From an uncultured Oscillospiraceae bacterium (lineage in GTDB: Bacteria > Bacillota > Clostridia > Oscillospirales > Oscillospiraceae), in NCBI GenBank assembly GCA_934589525.1, contig CAKTOB010000002.1, positions 62,001-126,000 of the forward strand: a stretch of DNA of 64,000 nt, given 5' to 3'. Shown in pieces: positions 8,859-16,203 of this stretch (its first letter is position 1; every line of letters begins with the position of its first letter). The notes beneath the pieces were generated by a model, which was not told the origin of the DNA, ran no database searches, and worked only from the letters and a program-made list of their open reading frames with translations. A program made the position numbers and the translations under genes.

Positions 8859-9647
8859 TTACAGACTGGGGTCCATGTTGTCCGTGATCTCCTTGCGCAG
8901 GCGCAGGAACTCCGGGTCCACATAGTCTCTGGGGTGGGGCATGGTGATGGTGTACTCCTGCTTGATATGGGTGGGGCAGTTGGTCAGCAGGATGATCCGG
9001 TCTGCCAGGAACAGGGCTTCCTCGATGTTGTTGGTCACGAAGACCACGGTGCGCTTTTCCTTCTGCCAGATGCGCTGCAGCTCCTCTTCCATCATATACC
9101 GGGTCTGGGCATCCAGGTGGCCGAAGGGCTCGTCCATGAGCATGATGTCCGGCTGATTGGCGTAGGCCCGGGCGATGCCCACTCTCTGGCGCATACCGCC
9201 GGAGAGCTGGCTGGGATAGCTCTTTTCAAAGCCCGTCAGACCCACCAGGTCCAGATACTTGCGGATGCGCTCCTGCTGCTCCTGCTTGGGCAGATGGCGG
9301 ACGCTGGGGCCGAAGCCCACGTTCTCCTCCACCGTCAGCCAGGGGAACAGGCTGGTCTTCTGATACACCACGCCCCGCTCGGGAGAGGGGCCGGTGACCT
9401 TCTGGCCCCGGGTGTACACCGCTCCGGCGGTGGGCTTGTCCAGGCCCGCCAGAATATTCAGCAGGGTGGTCTTGCCGCACTGTCCGGCGCCGAAGAGCAC
9501 CAGGAACTCGTTTTCTCTGACTTCAAAATTCACATCCTGCAACACCACGTTGGCCTCGCCGTTCTTTTCGTAGCTCTCAAAGGTACGGCCCACACCCCGG
9601 CATTCCAGTACAGGAGCGTTCTTTACATTCCCTTCTGCTCGTTCCAT
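8859..9647 (-). CDS. ABC importer ATPase 1 (SsuB/TauB-like)
   Basis: A 262-aa ABC ATPase. Seen: Walker A 'GAGQCGKTTLLNIL', signature 'LSGGMRQRVGIARAYA', Walker B 'IMLMDEPFGHLD' and H-loop 'FVTNNIEEA', where the switch His of the usual FVTHD is replaced by Asn. The ATG at 9647 is preferred to a GTG two codons earlier because AGGAG sits 9 bases before it. The gene starts inside the 3' end of the permease gene. It energises the two permeases encoded upstream. Confidence 0.9.
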   Translation of the reverse strand: MERAEGNVKNAPVLECRGVGRTFESYEKNGEANVVLQDVNFEVRENEFLVLFGAGQCGKTTLLNILAGLDKPTAGAVYTRGQKVTGPSPERGVVYQKTSLFPWLTVEENVGFGPSVRHLPKQEQQERIRKYLDLVGLTGFEKSYPSQLSGGMRQRVGIARAYANQPDIMLMDEPFGHLDAQTRYMMEEELQRIWQKEKRTVVFVTNNIEEALFLADRIILLTNCPTHIKQEYTITMPHPRDYVDPEFLRLRKEITDNMDPSL

Positions 9648-10426
9648 GCACACAGTCTCCTTTCCAGTGCGGATGTCAGTGTTGCCAGCAGGAAGCCGAT
9701 GATGCCGATGGCCACCATGCCGACCATGATTTGCAGGGTATTTCCGGTGTTCATGCCCCGGACGATCATCCAGCCCACGCCCTCATCGGAGCGGACCATC
9801 TCCGCGCCCACCACGGCGCTCCAGCCGGCGGTAACGGCGATCTGCAAACCGGCGAAAATATAGGGGACAGAGCTGGGCAGCACAATGCGGAAGAACACCT
9901 GCCGCTCGCTGGCACCCAGCATCCGGGCCGCGCCCATGAGCTCCGGGTCCACGTTTCTGGCGCCGTCATAGGTGTTGACGGTGATGAAGGTGAAGCAGCC
10001 CAGGAAGATGATGAAGAACTTGCTCTGGTCTCCCAGGCCGAACCACAGAATGGACAGTGGGATCCAGGCCAGAGGCGGGATGGGACGGACAAATTCAAAA
10101 ATAGGCTTCAAAATGGCTTCCAGCATCTTGGAATAGCCCATACCGATGCCCAAGGCGATACCGGCAACGGTGGCCAGAAGGAAGGCCACGCCCACCCGGT
10201 AAAGGCTGATGCCGATGTGGGCCAGCATGGTGTATTTGCCCACAGGCTCCACAAAGCTTTTAAAGAAGGCCCCCAGCACCGTACTGGCGGCGGGCAGAAA
10301 CATGGAGGCGCTGGTAAACCGGGCCACCAGCTCCCAGACCACCAAAAGGGTCATGAGGGAGAGAATGGTGTAGATCACAACCAGCTGCTTCTGAGAAAAG
10401 CGGCTGTCCTTGGTATTGTCGATCAC
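9623..10426 (-). CDS. ABC importer permease 2 (SsuC/TauC-like)
   Basis: A 267-aa inner-membrane permease of the BPD_transp_1 family. Seen: about six hydrophobic helices, the 'FVRPIPPLAWIPLSILWFGLG' segment typical of nitrate/sulfonate/taurine permeases, and the cytoplasmic EAA loop 'ELMGAARMLGASERQVFFRIVLPSSVP' that contacts the ATPase. Its start overlaps the previous permease stop by 4 bp. Two different permeases plus two different ATPases imply a fully heteromeric importer, whereas SsuABC normally uses one of each. Confidence 0.92.
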   Translation of the reverse strand: MIDNTKDSRFSQKQLVVIYTILSLMTLLVVWELVARFTSASMFLPAASTVLGAFFKSFVEPVGKYTMLAHIGISLYRVGVAFLLATVAGIALGIGMGYSKMLEAILKPIFEFVRPIPPLAWIPLSILWFGLGDQSKFFIIFLGCFTFITVNTYDGARNVDPELMGAARMLGASERQVFFRIVLPSSVPYIFAGLQIAVTAGWSAVVGAEMVRSDEGVGWMIVRGMNTGNTLQIMVGMVAIGIIGFLLATLTSALERRLCAWNEQKGM

Positions 10427-11223
10427 CGCTTCTTTCCTCCTTTCACAAATCGCTTTTGCAGGGCTTCCAGAATGTAGTTCAGGGCCAGGCCGATAAAGCC
10501 GATGGTCAGCATACCCACGATGATCACGTCGGGACGGCCCAGCATCCGGGCCATCTGGATCATGTAGCCCAGACCCTTGGTAGCGGCCAGCAGCTCGGCG
10601 GCCACCAGGGCCACCCAGGAGGAGCCCAGGGCCAGACGAAGGCCGGTAAAGATCATGGGCAGGGCCGTGGGAATGGCCACCTTAAACAGCAGCTGCCGGT
10701 TGGATGCGCCGAAGGTCTTGCCCACCCACAGGTGGACCTGGCTGGTGCGCTTGATGCCGACATAGCTGTTGACCGTGGCGCTGATAAAGGCGGCAAAGAA
10801 GATGATGCCCACCTTGGAGGCATAGCCGATGCCCAGCCACAGGATCATCAGAGGGATCCAGGCCAGGGCGGGGATGGGGCGGATGATGTCAAACAGGGGC
10901 TTGGTAAAGAGCTCAAACCGGCGGCTCCAGGCCATGCCCACGCCCAGGGGCACGCCGATGAGCACGCCCACCGCATAGCCGCCCAGGGCGATTTTCAGGC
11001 TGGCCCAGATGTTCTGGAACAGCGTGGCGCCGTCGGGGTTGGTGCCGCCCTTGAGCTTGTAAACCAGGGTGCTGAAAATTTTGGCCGGACTGGGAAGCAT
11101 CATCGGGCTGATCAAATGCAGCACATCGGTACAAAGCTCCCAGACCAGCAGGACAAACAGGAATGAACAGATGGAGATCAGGTGGTATTTCTGTTTCTTC
11201 AAGAACTGCTTCACAGGTTTCAC
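10423..11223 (-). CDS. ABC importer permease 1 (SsuC/TauC-like)
   Basis: A 266-aa permease. Seen: N-terminal cytoplasmic basic segment, first helix at about 15-35, 'DIIRPIPALAWIPLMILWLGIG', and the EAA loop 'HLWVGKTFGASNRQLLFKVAIPTALP'. It is homologous in layout to the next gene (9623-10426), so the pair looks like an ancient duplication. It lies 106 bp after the binding-protein gene, with a GC-rich hairpin between them that may protect the binding-protein mRNA. Confidence 0.92.
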   Translation of the reverse strand: MKPVKQFLKKQKYHLISICSFLFVLLVWELCTDVLHLISPMMLPSPAKIFSTLVYKLKGGTNPDGATLFQNIWASLKIALGGYAVGVLIGVPLGVGMAWSRRFELFTKPLFDIIRPIPALAWIPLMILWLGIGYASKVGIIFFAAFISATVNSYVGIKRTSQVHLWVGKTFGASNRQLLFKVAIPTALPMIFTGLRLALGSSWVALVAAELLAATKGLGYMIQMARMLGRPDVIIVGMLTIGFIGLALNYILEALQKRFVKGGKKR

Positions 11224-11252
11224 CGTGCCTTTCTTAATGTTCCTTTTGCTGT

Positions 11253-11280
11253 GGGCGGAGGAGCCGTCGCCCCTCCGCCC
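11253..11280 (-). promoter_or_regulatory. Intercistronic hairpin between binding protein and permease genes
   Basis: GGGCGGAGG and its complement CCTCCGCCC flank an 8-10 base loop. No T-tract follows, so it is unlikely to be a full terminator. Such hairpins often let a binding-protein mRNA accumulate above the permease mRNA. Confidence 0.45.
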
Positions 11281-11329
11281 TCAACAACACATTCCGGGCC
11301 GATGCCCGAAGGAGGGAAATGGAAATCGC

Positions 11330-12382
11330 TTACTTATAGGCCTTTACGAAGGTATCGACCACGTTGGTCTCGAACTTGTCGATGACGTTGGGCTCCAGCT
11401 GGCCCTGGCCAACATAGAACTCGCCCAGCTCCTTGGCAAATCTGCCGATCTGGCGGTCCTTCCAGTCGGCACGGGTGATGAACCGGGCACGCTGCAGGTC
11501 GGATACGCAGTTCTCACGGCTGGTCTCGGAGCCGTTTTCCTTCAGGAACTGTACAAACAGGTCGGCGGCCATCTCCTGGTCGTTCTGAATGGCCTCGCAG
11601 GCCTCGGTCAGGGCATCCATGTAGGCCTGCACCAGCTCGGGCTTGCCCTCCACAGCCTTGCGGTTGGCAACCACCATGTCCACATAGCTGGTGCCCATTT
11701 CGGACAGACTGCCCACCTGGACCATACCGGCGTTCAGGGCATCAAAGAAGGTGGGAACGTTCAGGGAAACGGCATCACACTGGCCGGCCTGCAGGGCCTG
11801 GAAGGCCTGGACGCTGTCCATGTTGACGATGCTCACATCGGTGGACTCCAGGCCCAGCTTTTCCAGCCACTTGAGCACGGTCATGTGCTGGGCGGTGCCT
11901 ACGGGGGTCAGGATGGTGATGCCCTTCACGGTGTCGGGGCTGCCCTTCACGGTGGGGTAAGAGGGGTTGTAGCCCTCGTCGGTGGCGATGGGGCTGTCGG
12001 GTCTGACGAAGACGCCCAGGCCGTCGGCACTCTCCAGAACCTCGCCGATGATCATCTCATCGTAGTTGGCAACGCCGGTAACGGCAGCGGCACCCATGGC
12101 GCCCACGTCCCACAGGTCGGCGGCCAGGGCCTCGTTCATCGGCGCGCCGGTGGCAAACATGGTCACGTCCATCTGGAAGCCGTACTTTTCACCCAGGTTG
12201 TTCTGCTGGATGTAGTAGGTGGGCAGGCTGGTGATAAAGGGCATGGCGGCCACACGCAGCGTGGGCAGCTCGCCGGAGCCGGACTTGCCGTCGGCCTTGG
12301 CGTTGGAGCCGGAGTTGCCACCGCAGGCAACCAGAGACAGGGCCAGAACCAGAGCCAGGATCAGGGCCAAATACTTTTTCAT
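11330..12382 (-). CDS. ABC importer substrate-binding lipoprotein (SsuA/NMT1-like)
   Basis: A 350-aa lipoprotein that captures the substrate outside the membrane. Seen: signal 'MKKYLALILALVLALSLVACGG' with lipobox LVAC; 'LRVAAMPFITSLPTYYIQQNN' as the first strand of an NMT1/SsuA periplasmic-binding fold; and 'GTAQHMTVLKWLEKLG', the usual second-lobe helix. I start at 12382 (AGGAGG 7 bases upstream) and reject 60 extra in-frame codons that would cover the promoter. It is the first gene of the five-gene importer operon. Substrate by family: sulfonates, taurine, nitrate or pyrimidine precursors. The sulfatase context suggests an organosulfur compound (inference). Confidence 0.92.
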   Translation of the reverse strand: MKKYLALILALVLALSLVACGGNSGSNAKADGKSGSGELPTLRVAAMPFITSLPTYYIQQNNLGEKYGFQMDVTMFATGAPMNEALAADLWDVGAMGAAAVTGVANYDEMIIGEVLESADGLGVFVRPDSPIATDEGYNPSYPTVKGSPDTVKGITILTPVGTAQHMTVLKWLEKLGLESTDVSIVNMDSVQAFQALQAGQCDAVSLNVPTFFDALNAGMVQVGSLSEMGTSYVDMVVANRKAVEGKPELVQAYMDALTEACEAIQNDQEMAADLFVQFLKENGSETSRENCVSDLQRARFITRADWKDRQIGRFAKELGEFYVGQGQLEPNVIDKFETNVVDTFVKAYK

Positions 12383-12447
12383 TTTGTTTCCTCCTAAAAA
12401 GAATTTTCTGTTGTTGATACGCTTTCCGTATCGGTTGTGCCTATTGT

Positions 12448-12477
12448 AGCATAGAATATTAGAGATTAATTTTACAA
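12448..12477 (-). promoter_or_regulatory. Candidate promoter of the ABC importer operon
   Basis: Minus-strand TTGTAA (12477-12472), 18 bp spacer, TATGCT (12453-12448), about 65 bp ahead of the lipoprotein start. The surrounding 150 bp is AT-rich. A match of moderate quality. Confidence 0.4.
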
Positions 12478-12611
12478 TTTTTAAGGTTTCTTTACATGCA
12501 AAAGGCCCCTCTTTCACTATTTTGTCTTTTTTACTGATTTTTTGTTTTTTGGGCCCCTTCAAATGTGCAAGTTGCTACAAAGCGGTGTTCACTTTTTTAC
12601 ATTCCCCACAA

Positions 12612-12650
12612 CCAAAAACGCCGCCTCCGGCTTTTAACCGAAGGCGGCGG
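12612..12650 (-). terminator. Terminator after the sulfatase-maturase gene
   Basis: The stem is CGCCGCCTCCGG against CCGAAGGCGGCG, with a loop of about 7 bases. In minus-strand direction it is followed by a run of five T (12618-12614). It ends the anSME operon 8 bp after the stop codon. Confidence 0.85.
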
Positions 12651-12657
12651 GAACATT

Positions 12658-13776
12658 TTATCGGGTCATTGCCCTGTACAGCGTGCAAAGCCTGTCATAG
12701 GCGTACTCAAAAAAGGCCTTATAGGCCGGGCAAAAGTAATTAAGCCCCAGCCCCTGTTCAAAATAATCCCGGTCCCGGCGGCAGCCGCCCCGGCACAGGG
12801 GGTACCACCGGCAGCTTCCGCATTCCGGGGCGGCGGGAACGCTCTCCTCCAGAAAGCCCAGCTCCCTGCGGCGGCGGTCCACCGTTTCAATGGATTCCAG
12901 GGCCAGATTCCCCAGCCGGTAGCGGTCCAGCATGTAAAAGTCGCAGGGATAGACGCTGCCGTCGGCCTCCACCACATACTGCATGGAGCAGTGGCCCATC
13001 ATCCCGCAGGCCTGGGGCAGCTGGCCGTTGAGCATGCACAGCAGGTTATCAAAATACCCATGGTACTGCTTGTTCCCCGCCATGGCCTCCCGATACCACA
13101 GATCAAAGGCGGTTTTTAAGTATTTTTCAAAGAGCTCCGGGGTCAGCGACCACTCCTGCCCCCCCCGGACCTCCCCCATGGGGTCCAGGCAGGGGATGAA
13201 CTGCTGGTAGCGGAAGCCCTTTTTTGTGAAAAAGCTGTGGATGGCCCCGTAGGAACGGACGGTGTTTTTGGTGATCACCGTCAGGATGTTGTATTCCACC
13301 CCACACCGCTCCAGAATTTCAATGGCGTGGACCACCCGGCCGAAGGTCCCCTTCCCTGCCCCGTCCAGCCGGTTCCGGTCGTGGACCTCCTTGGTGCCGT
13401 CCAGGGAGACTCCCACCAGAAAGTGGTTTTCCGCCAGAAAGGCCCCCCAGTCTTCATTGAGCAGCAGCCCGTTTGTTTGCAGGGCAAAGTGGAGCCGCAC
13501 ATTGTTCTTGTTTTTTTCCCTTGCCAGGACCACCGCCTCCCGGAAAAAATCCAGCCCCGCCAGGGTGGGCTCGCCCCCCTGAAAGGCAATGGTGCATTCC
13601 CGGATCACCGCCTCCAGCCCATGCTCCAGCACCCCAGCCAGGGTCTCCCGGGACATCATGCCGTAGCTGGGCACCTGCCGCTTGCTGGTTTCATCCGCAT
13701 AAAAGCAGTACCGGCAGCGCATATTGCACAGCCCGCTGGCCGGTTTGATCATGATGTGAAGCGAACGCACGATCAT
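12658..13776 (-). CDS. Anaerobic sulfatase-maturating enzyme (radical SAM)
   Basis: A 372-aa radical-SAM/SPASM enzyme that oxidises the sulfatase active-site Cys (or Ser) to C-alpha-formylglycine without oxygen. Seen: SAM-cluster motif 'CNMRCRYCFY' near residue 17; 'AFQGGEPTLAGLDFF' (GGE-type SAM contact); 'VGVSLDGTKEVHD'; and a C-terminal Cys-rich SPASM region (CGMMGHC, then 'YPCDFY', then 'CGSCRWYPLCRGGCRRD') for two auxiliary Fe-S clusters. The length matches known anSMEs (about 370 aa). ATG 13776 has GGGAGG immediately upstream; a GTG two codons in is the alternative. It lies 91 bp after a small conserved-looking gene and shares its promoter. Both Cys-type sulfatases nearby are natural clients. 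Confidence 0.94.
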   Translation of the reverse strand: MIVRSLHIMIKPASGLCNMRCRYCFYADETSKRQVPSYGMMSRETLAGVLEHGLEAVIRECTIAFQGGEPTLAGLDFFREAVVLAREKNKNNVRLHFALQTNGLLLNEDWGAFLAENHFLVGVSLDGTKEVHDRNRLDGAGKGTFGRVVHAIEILERCGVEYNILTVITKNTVRSYGAIHSFFTKKGFRYQQFIPCLDPMGEVRGGQEWSLTPELFEKYLKTAFDLWYREAMAGNKQYHGYFDNLLCMLNGQLPQACGMMGHCSMQYVVEADGSVYPCDFYMLDRYRLGNLALESIETVDRRRRELGFLEESVPAAPECGSCRWYPLCRGGCRRDRDYFEQGLGLNYFCPAYKAFFEYAYDRLCTLYRAMTR

Positions 13777-13867
13777 CCCCTCCCGCTGTAACTCCGAAGG
13801 GCCCGGTGTTTGTTTCCGTTGGCTCCGGCGTATGTCTTTTTGCGGACAGGAAGTCCTGTAAAGTCGA

Positions 13868-14149
13868 TCAATCCAGCTCACCCGGCCTTTCCAAGTAAAG
13901 ATATTTTTCACGCAGATACCAGGCCTGGTCCGGCGTGATCAGGTTCTCCACCTCGGCAATATTGATGTCGCTTTGCAGATTGCAGTAGTCGCAGTCCCAG
14001 TCAGTGTATCCTTCCGTTTCCTTTCTTTTCCACGCAAGAACCATTTGTTCAATGGATTCCGCCAAAAAAGGCGGCAACCCCTTTTCAAGATAGCTCTGAT
14101 CGATGGGCTTTCCGGTCACGGCATCATATTCTTGGCTGTCCATGTTCAT
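13868..14149 (-). CDS. 93-aa protein of unknown function upstream of anSME
   Basis: I do not recognise a family with certainty. Seen: no signal peptide or membrane helix; 'PIDQSYLEKGLPPFLAESIE'; a 'DWDCDYC' Cys pair; and 'ITPDQAWYLREKYL' near the end. It is rich in acidic and aromatic residues and looks like a compact soluble helical protein. ATG 14149 follows GGAGGAG closely. An earlier in-frame ATG at 14236 lies inside the promoter. It is first in the transcript that carries anSME, so it may assist maturation or be a linked regulator; that is inference from position only. Confidence 0.75.
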   Translation of the reverse strand: MNMDSQEYDAVTGKPIDQSYLEKGLPPFLAESIEQMVLAWKRKETEGYTDWDCDYCNLQSDINIAEVENLITPDQAWYLREKYLYLERPGELD

Positions 14150-14212
14150 CTTCTCCTCCCTCCCGGGCCCCAACGCCTCCGTCGGGGGCCCGAAGTCTAT
14201 GATCTTACTGAT

Positions 14213-14241
14213 ATTATATCGGTATTCCATCCCCATGTCAA
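14213..14241 (-). promoter_or_regulatory. Promoter of the small protein-anSME operon
   Basis: TTGACA (14241-14236), 17 bp, TATAAT (14218-14213): a perfect sigma-A-type consensus on the minus strand. The leader between it and the start at 14149 contains a GC-rich hairpin (GGGCCCC...GGGGCCC, about 14164-14192). Confidence 0.8.
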
Positions 14242-15060
14242 CGTACCACGTTTTGGGGTTTGGTTGTTACAAATTCAAACGTACCACGATTCCGGCCCCC
14301 GGGGCCGGATGGTGGTGCTCCGCGCAGCGAATCAAAAAGCAATGATTGCCGGTGGCAATCACACAATAATTCCATCGGCAGATTGCCGCCGCTACACCGT
14401 ATTCGTCCATTGTGATACACTTTGACCGATACGGCTCAATAACCTAAACGCAGCGGGCGGCAGATTGCCGCCCCTACAATACATTTGTTTCGTATTTCCA
14501 TATTTTTGGCGTTTCTATTTCCGATTTTCGTTCTATAAAATATCAAAAACGCTGTACATTGACGTAGGGGCGGCAATCTGCCGCCCGCCACGTCCCGAAT
14601 ATAACCTGTTTGGTTGAACGGAACCACGCAATGTAGCGGCGATGATTCATCGCCATGCAACGTAACGGATACAACCCGTGCGATTGAACAGTACAACCCA
14701 CCAGCGAAACCGTAGGGAACGTACCACGTTTTTTGTGTTTTCAGGGCACAATACAGCAATAGATACGCCAATTTTACGGTATTTATGAACAATTTTGTCG
14801 TAGGGGCGGCAACCTGCCGCCCGCCACGTTTCGAATATAACCTGTGCGGTTGAACGGTACCACACCACCGGCACATCCGGAGGGATACCGTTTTGTTGAT
14901 ACGGCTCGGTGGTCGCAACGCAGCGGGCGGCAGGTTGCCGCCCCTACAATACATTTGTTTCGAAATACCACATTTTCAGCGTGTTTATCATCGTTTTGCG
15001 TCCGTAAATATCAAAAAAAGATGTACCTTGACGTAGGGGTGGCGCTTCGCGCAGCGAAGC
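14242..15060. repeat. Mosaic intergenic repeat cluster 2
   Basis: There is no gene in about 820 bp. The same modules recur as in cluster 1. They are the 'cgtaccacgattccggcc' unit at about 14280; the 'gctccgcgcagcgaatcaaaaagcaatgattg' unit at about 14315-14350; and a long inverted repeat 14452-14591, with arms of GGCGGGCGGCAGATTGCCGCC type around an AT-rich core. Further on come the GTAGCGGCGATGATTCATCGCC hairpin at 14632-14656; a second inverted unit at about 14795-14825; and another left arm at 14923-14950. Confidence 0.8.
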
Positions 15061-15064
15061 AAAG

Positions 15065-15100
15065 CATGATCCCCCCGGTTTTTGGGCCGGGGGGATCATG
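15065..15100 (-). terminator. Terminator after the lipoprotein/surface-protein operon
   Basis: CATGATCCCCCCGG pairs with CCGGGGGGATCATG around an 8-base loop. The sequence following in minus direction (CTTTGCTT) is moderately T-rich. It is 12 bp after the lipoprotein stop. Confidence 0.75.
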
Positions 15101-15111
15101 GGTTTTGGCAT

Positions 15112-16203
15112 TTACAGCACCGGTGGTGTCCACAGGTCGCTGCTGCCGCCGCCGGAGCTGTCGCTTTCCGGGGCGGGGGTAATGACCAGGGGAGTCTCTA
15201 GCAAAGTAGAGGAGGCGGCGTAGAACCGTTCCCCGTCCACCTGCACCAGGGCGGTGAGACCCGTGTCCCAGAGGACGGTCAGGGGCTTGTTGGTATACAA
15301 GGTTTTTACCTCCTTGCCGGAAATCAGATAGTCCTCGTAGAGCTTGCAGTTGTTCCCGGCGTAGCCCTCCCAGGGGGTGAAATTCTGGGCACTTTCCAGC
15401 CAGGCGGTGGGGATGTAGGCGGTGGTGCCGTCGGATTCCAGGATGGCGGTATAGCCCGGGATCTCCGGGGCGGTGCCGGGCTCCAGCACGGAAACCCTGT
15501 CTCCAAAGTCACAGAACCTTAGCACCAGGGGCACGCCGGGGACCTTGACCTTCGCTTCACCGGTTTTCACCGTGTCCGCCAAAAGCCGCAGCACGCCGGG
15601 GTGCATCAGGGTGATGTCGCCGCCGTCCTGGGTGCCGGAGCCGCCGGAGTCACCGGAGCCGCTGTCCGCCGGGGGCTGATAGGGGTATCTGCTCTGCTGG
15701 GCCAGGGGCACGAAGCCGGTCTGCTCCCCCGCCCGGACATACAAGGATTTTTCCAGCTCTTCCAGCACTTCCAGCTTGGTATTGGTGGCCAAATGGGTCA
15801 GGGGTTCTCCCAGGCAGGAAAAGTCCGGGTAGAGCCCTGCGTTCCACAGGGCGTAGGCGGTGCGGCGCTCAAAGGCCTCGTCCGGGAACCGGAGGAAGTC
15901 TGCCTCTACAAGCCCCTCCTCCGTCCCCGCCGTAACCTTGGCGTAGGTTTCCTCATAGCCCGTGACCTCCAGGGTCGTCCCCTGCTCCAGAAGGAGGCGG
16001 ATCACCGGGATGCGGTCTCCCATGACAAAGGATTCCGTGGTTTTGGGGGCGGTGGTTTCCGGGACGGTGGGTTCCGGGGCGGTGGTCTCCGGTGCCTGGG
16101 TGGTGGGGGCCGTGGAGGCGGGAGACTCGGGGGCCTCCTGCTCTTTTCCGCAGCCTGCCGTCAGCAGGCACAGGGCCAGAAGCAAGGCCATGTATTTTTT
16201 CAT
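15112..16203 (-). CDS. Surface lipoprotein with SH3-like repeats
   Basis: A 363-aa lipoprotein of unknown function. Seen: signal 'MKKYMALLLALCLLTAGC' with lipobox LTAGC; then a Thr/Pro/Glu linker ('TTAPEPTVPETTAPKTTE') that would span the wall; then three or so strand-rich segments such as 'GTTLEVTGYEETYAKVTAGTEEGLVEADFLRF' and 'GDRVSVLEPGTAPEIPGYTAIL' that resemble bacterial SH3 folds; then a Gly/Ser tail. Its ATG overlaps the stop of the giant surface protein by 4 bp, so it is made together with it and may be its anchor or chaperone at the membrane (inference). Confidence 0.82.
   Translation of the reverse strand: MKKYMALLLALCLLTAGCGKEQEAPESPASTAPTTQAPETTAPEPTVPETTAPKTTESFVMGDRIPVIRLLLEQGTTLEVTGYEETYAKVTAGTEEGLVEADFLRFPDEAFERRTAYALWNAGLYPDFSCLGEPLTHLATNTKLEVLEELEKSLYVRAGEQTGFVPLAQQSRYPYQPPADSGSGDSGGSGTQDGGDITLMHPGVLRLLADTVKTGEAKVKVPGVPLVLRFCDFGDRVSVLEPGTAPEIPGYTAILESDGTTAYIPTAWLESAQNFTPWEGYAGNNCKLYEDYLISGKEVKTLYTNKPLTVLWDTGLTALVQVDGERFYAASSTLLETPLVITPAPESDSSGGGSSDLWTPPVL

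Noticed and set aside
14436-14954. Frames reading 'CRGGNLPPA' in repeat cluster 2 and similar ones in the other clusters
   Set aside because: The same peptide appears wherever the palindromic repeat arms occur, in either direction; no ribosome-binding sites.
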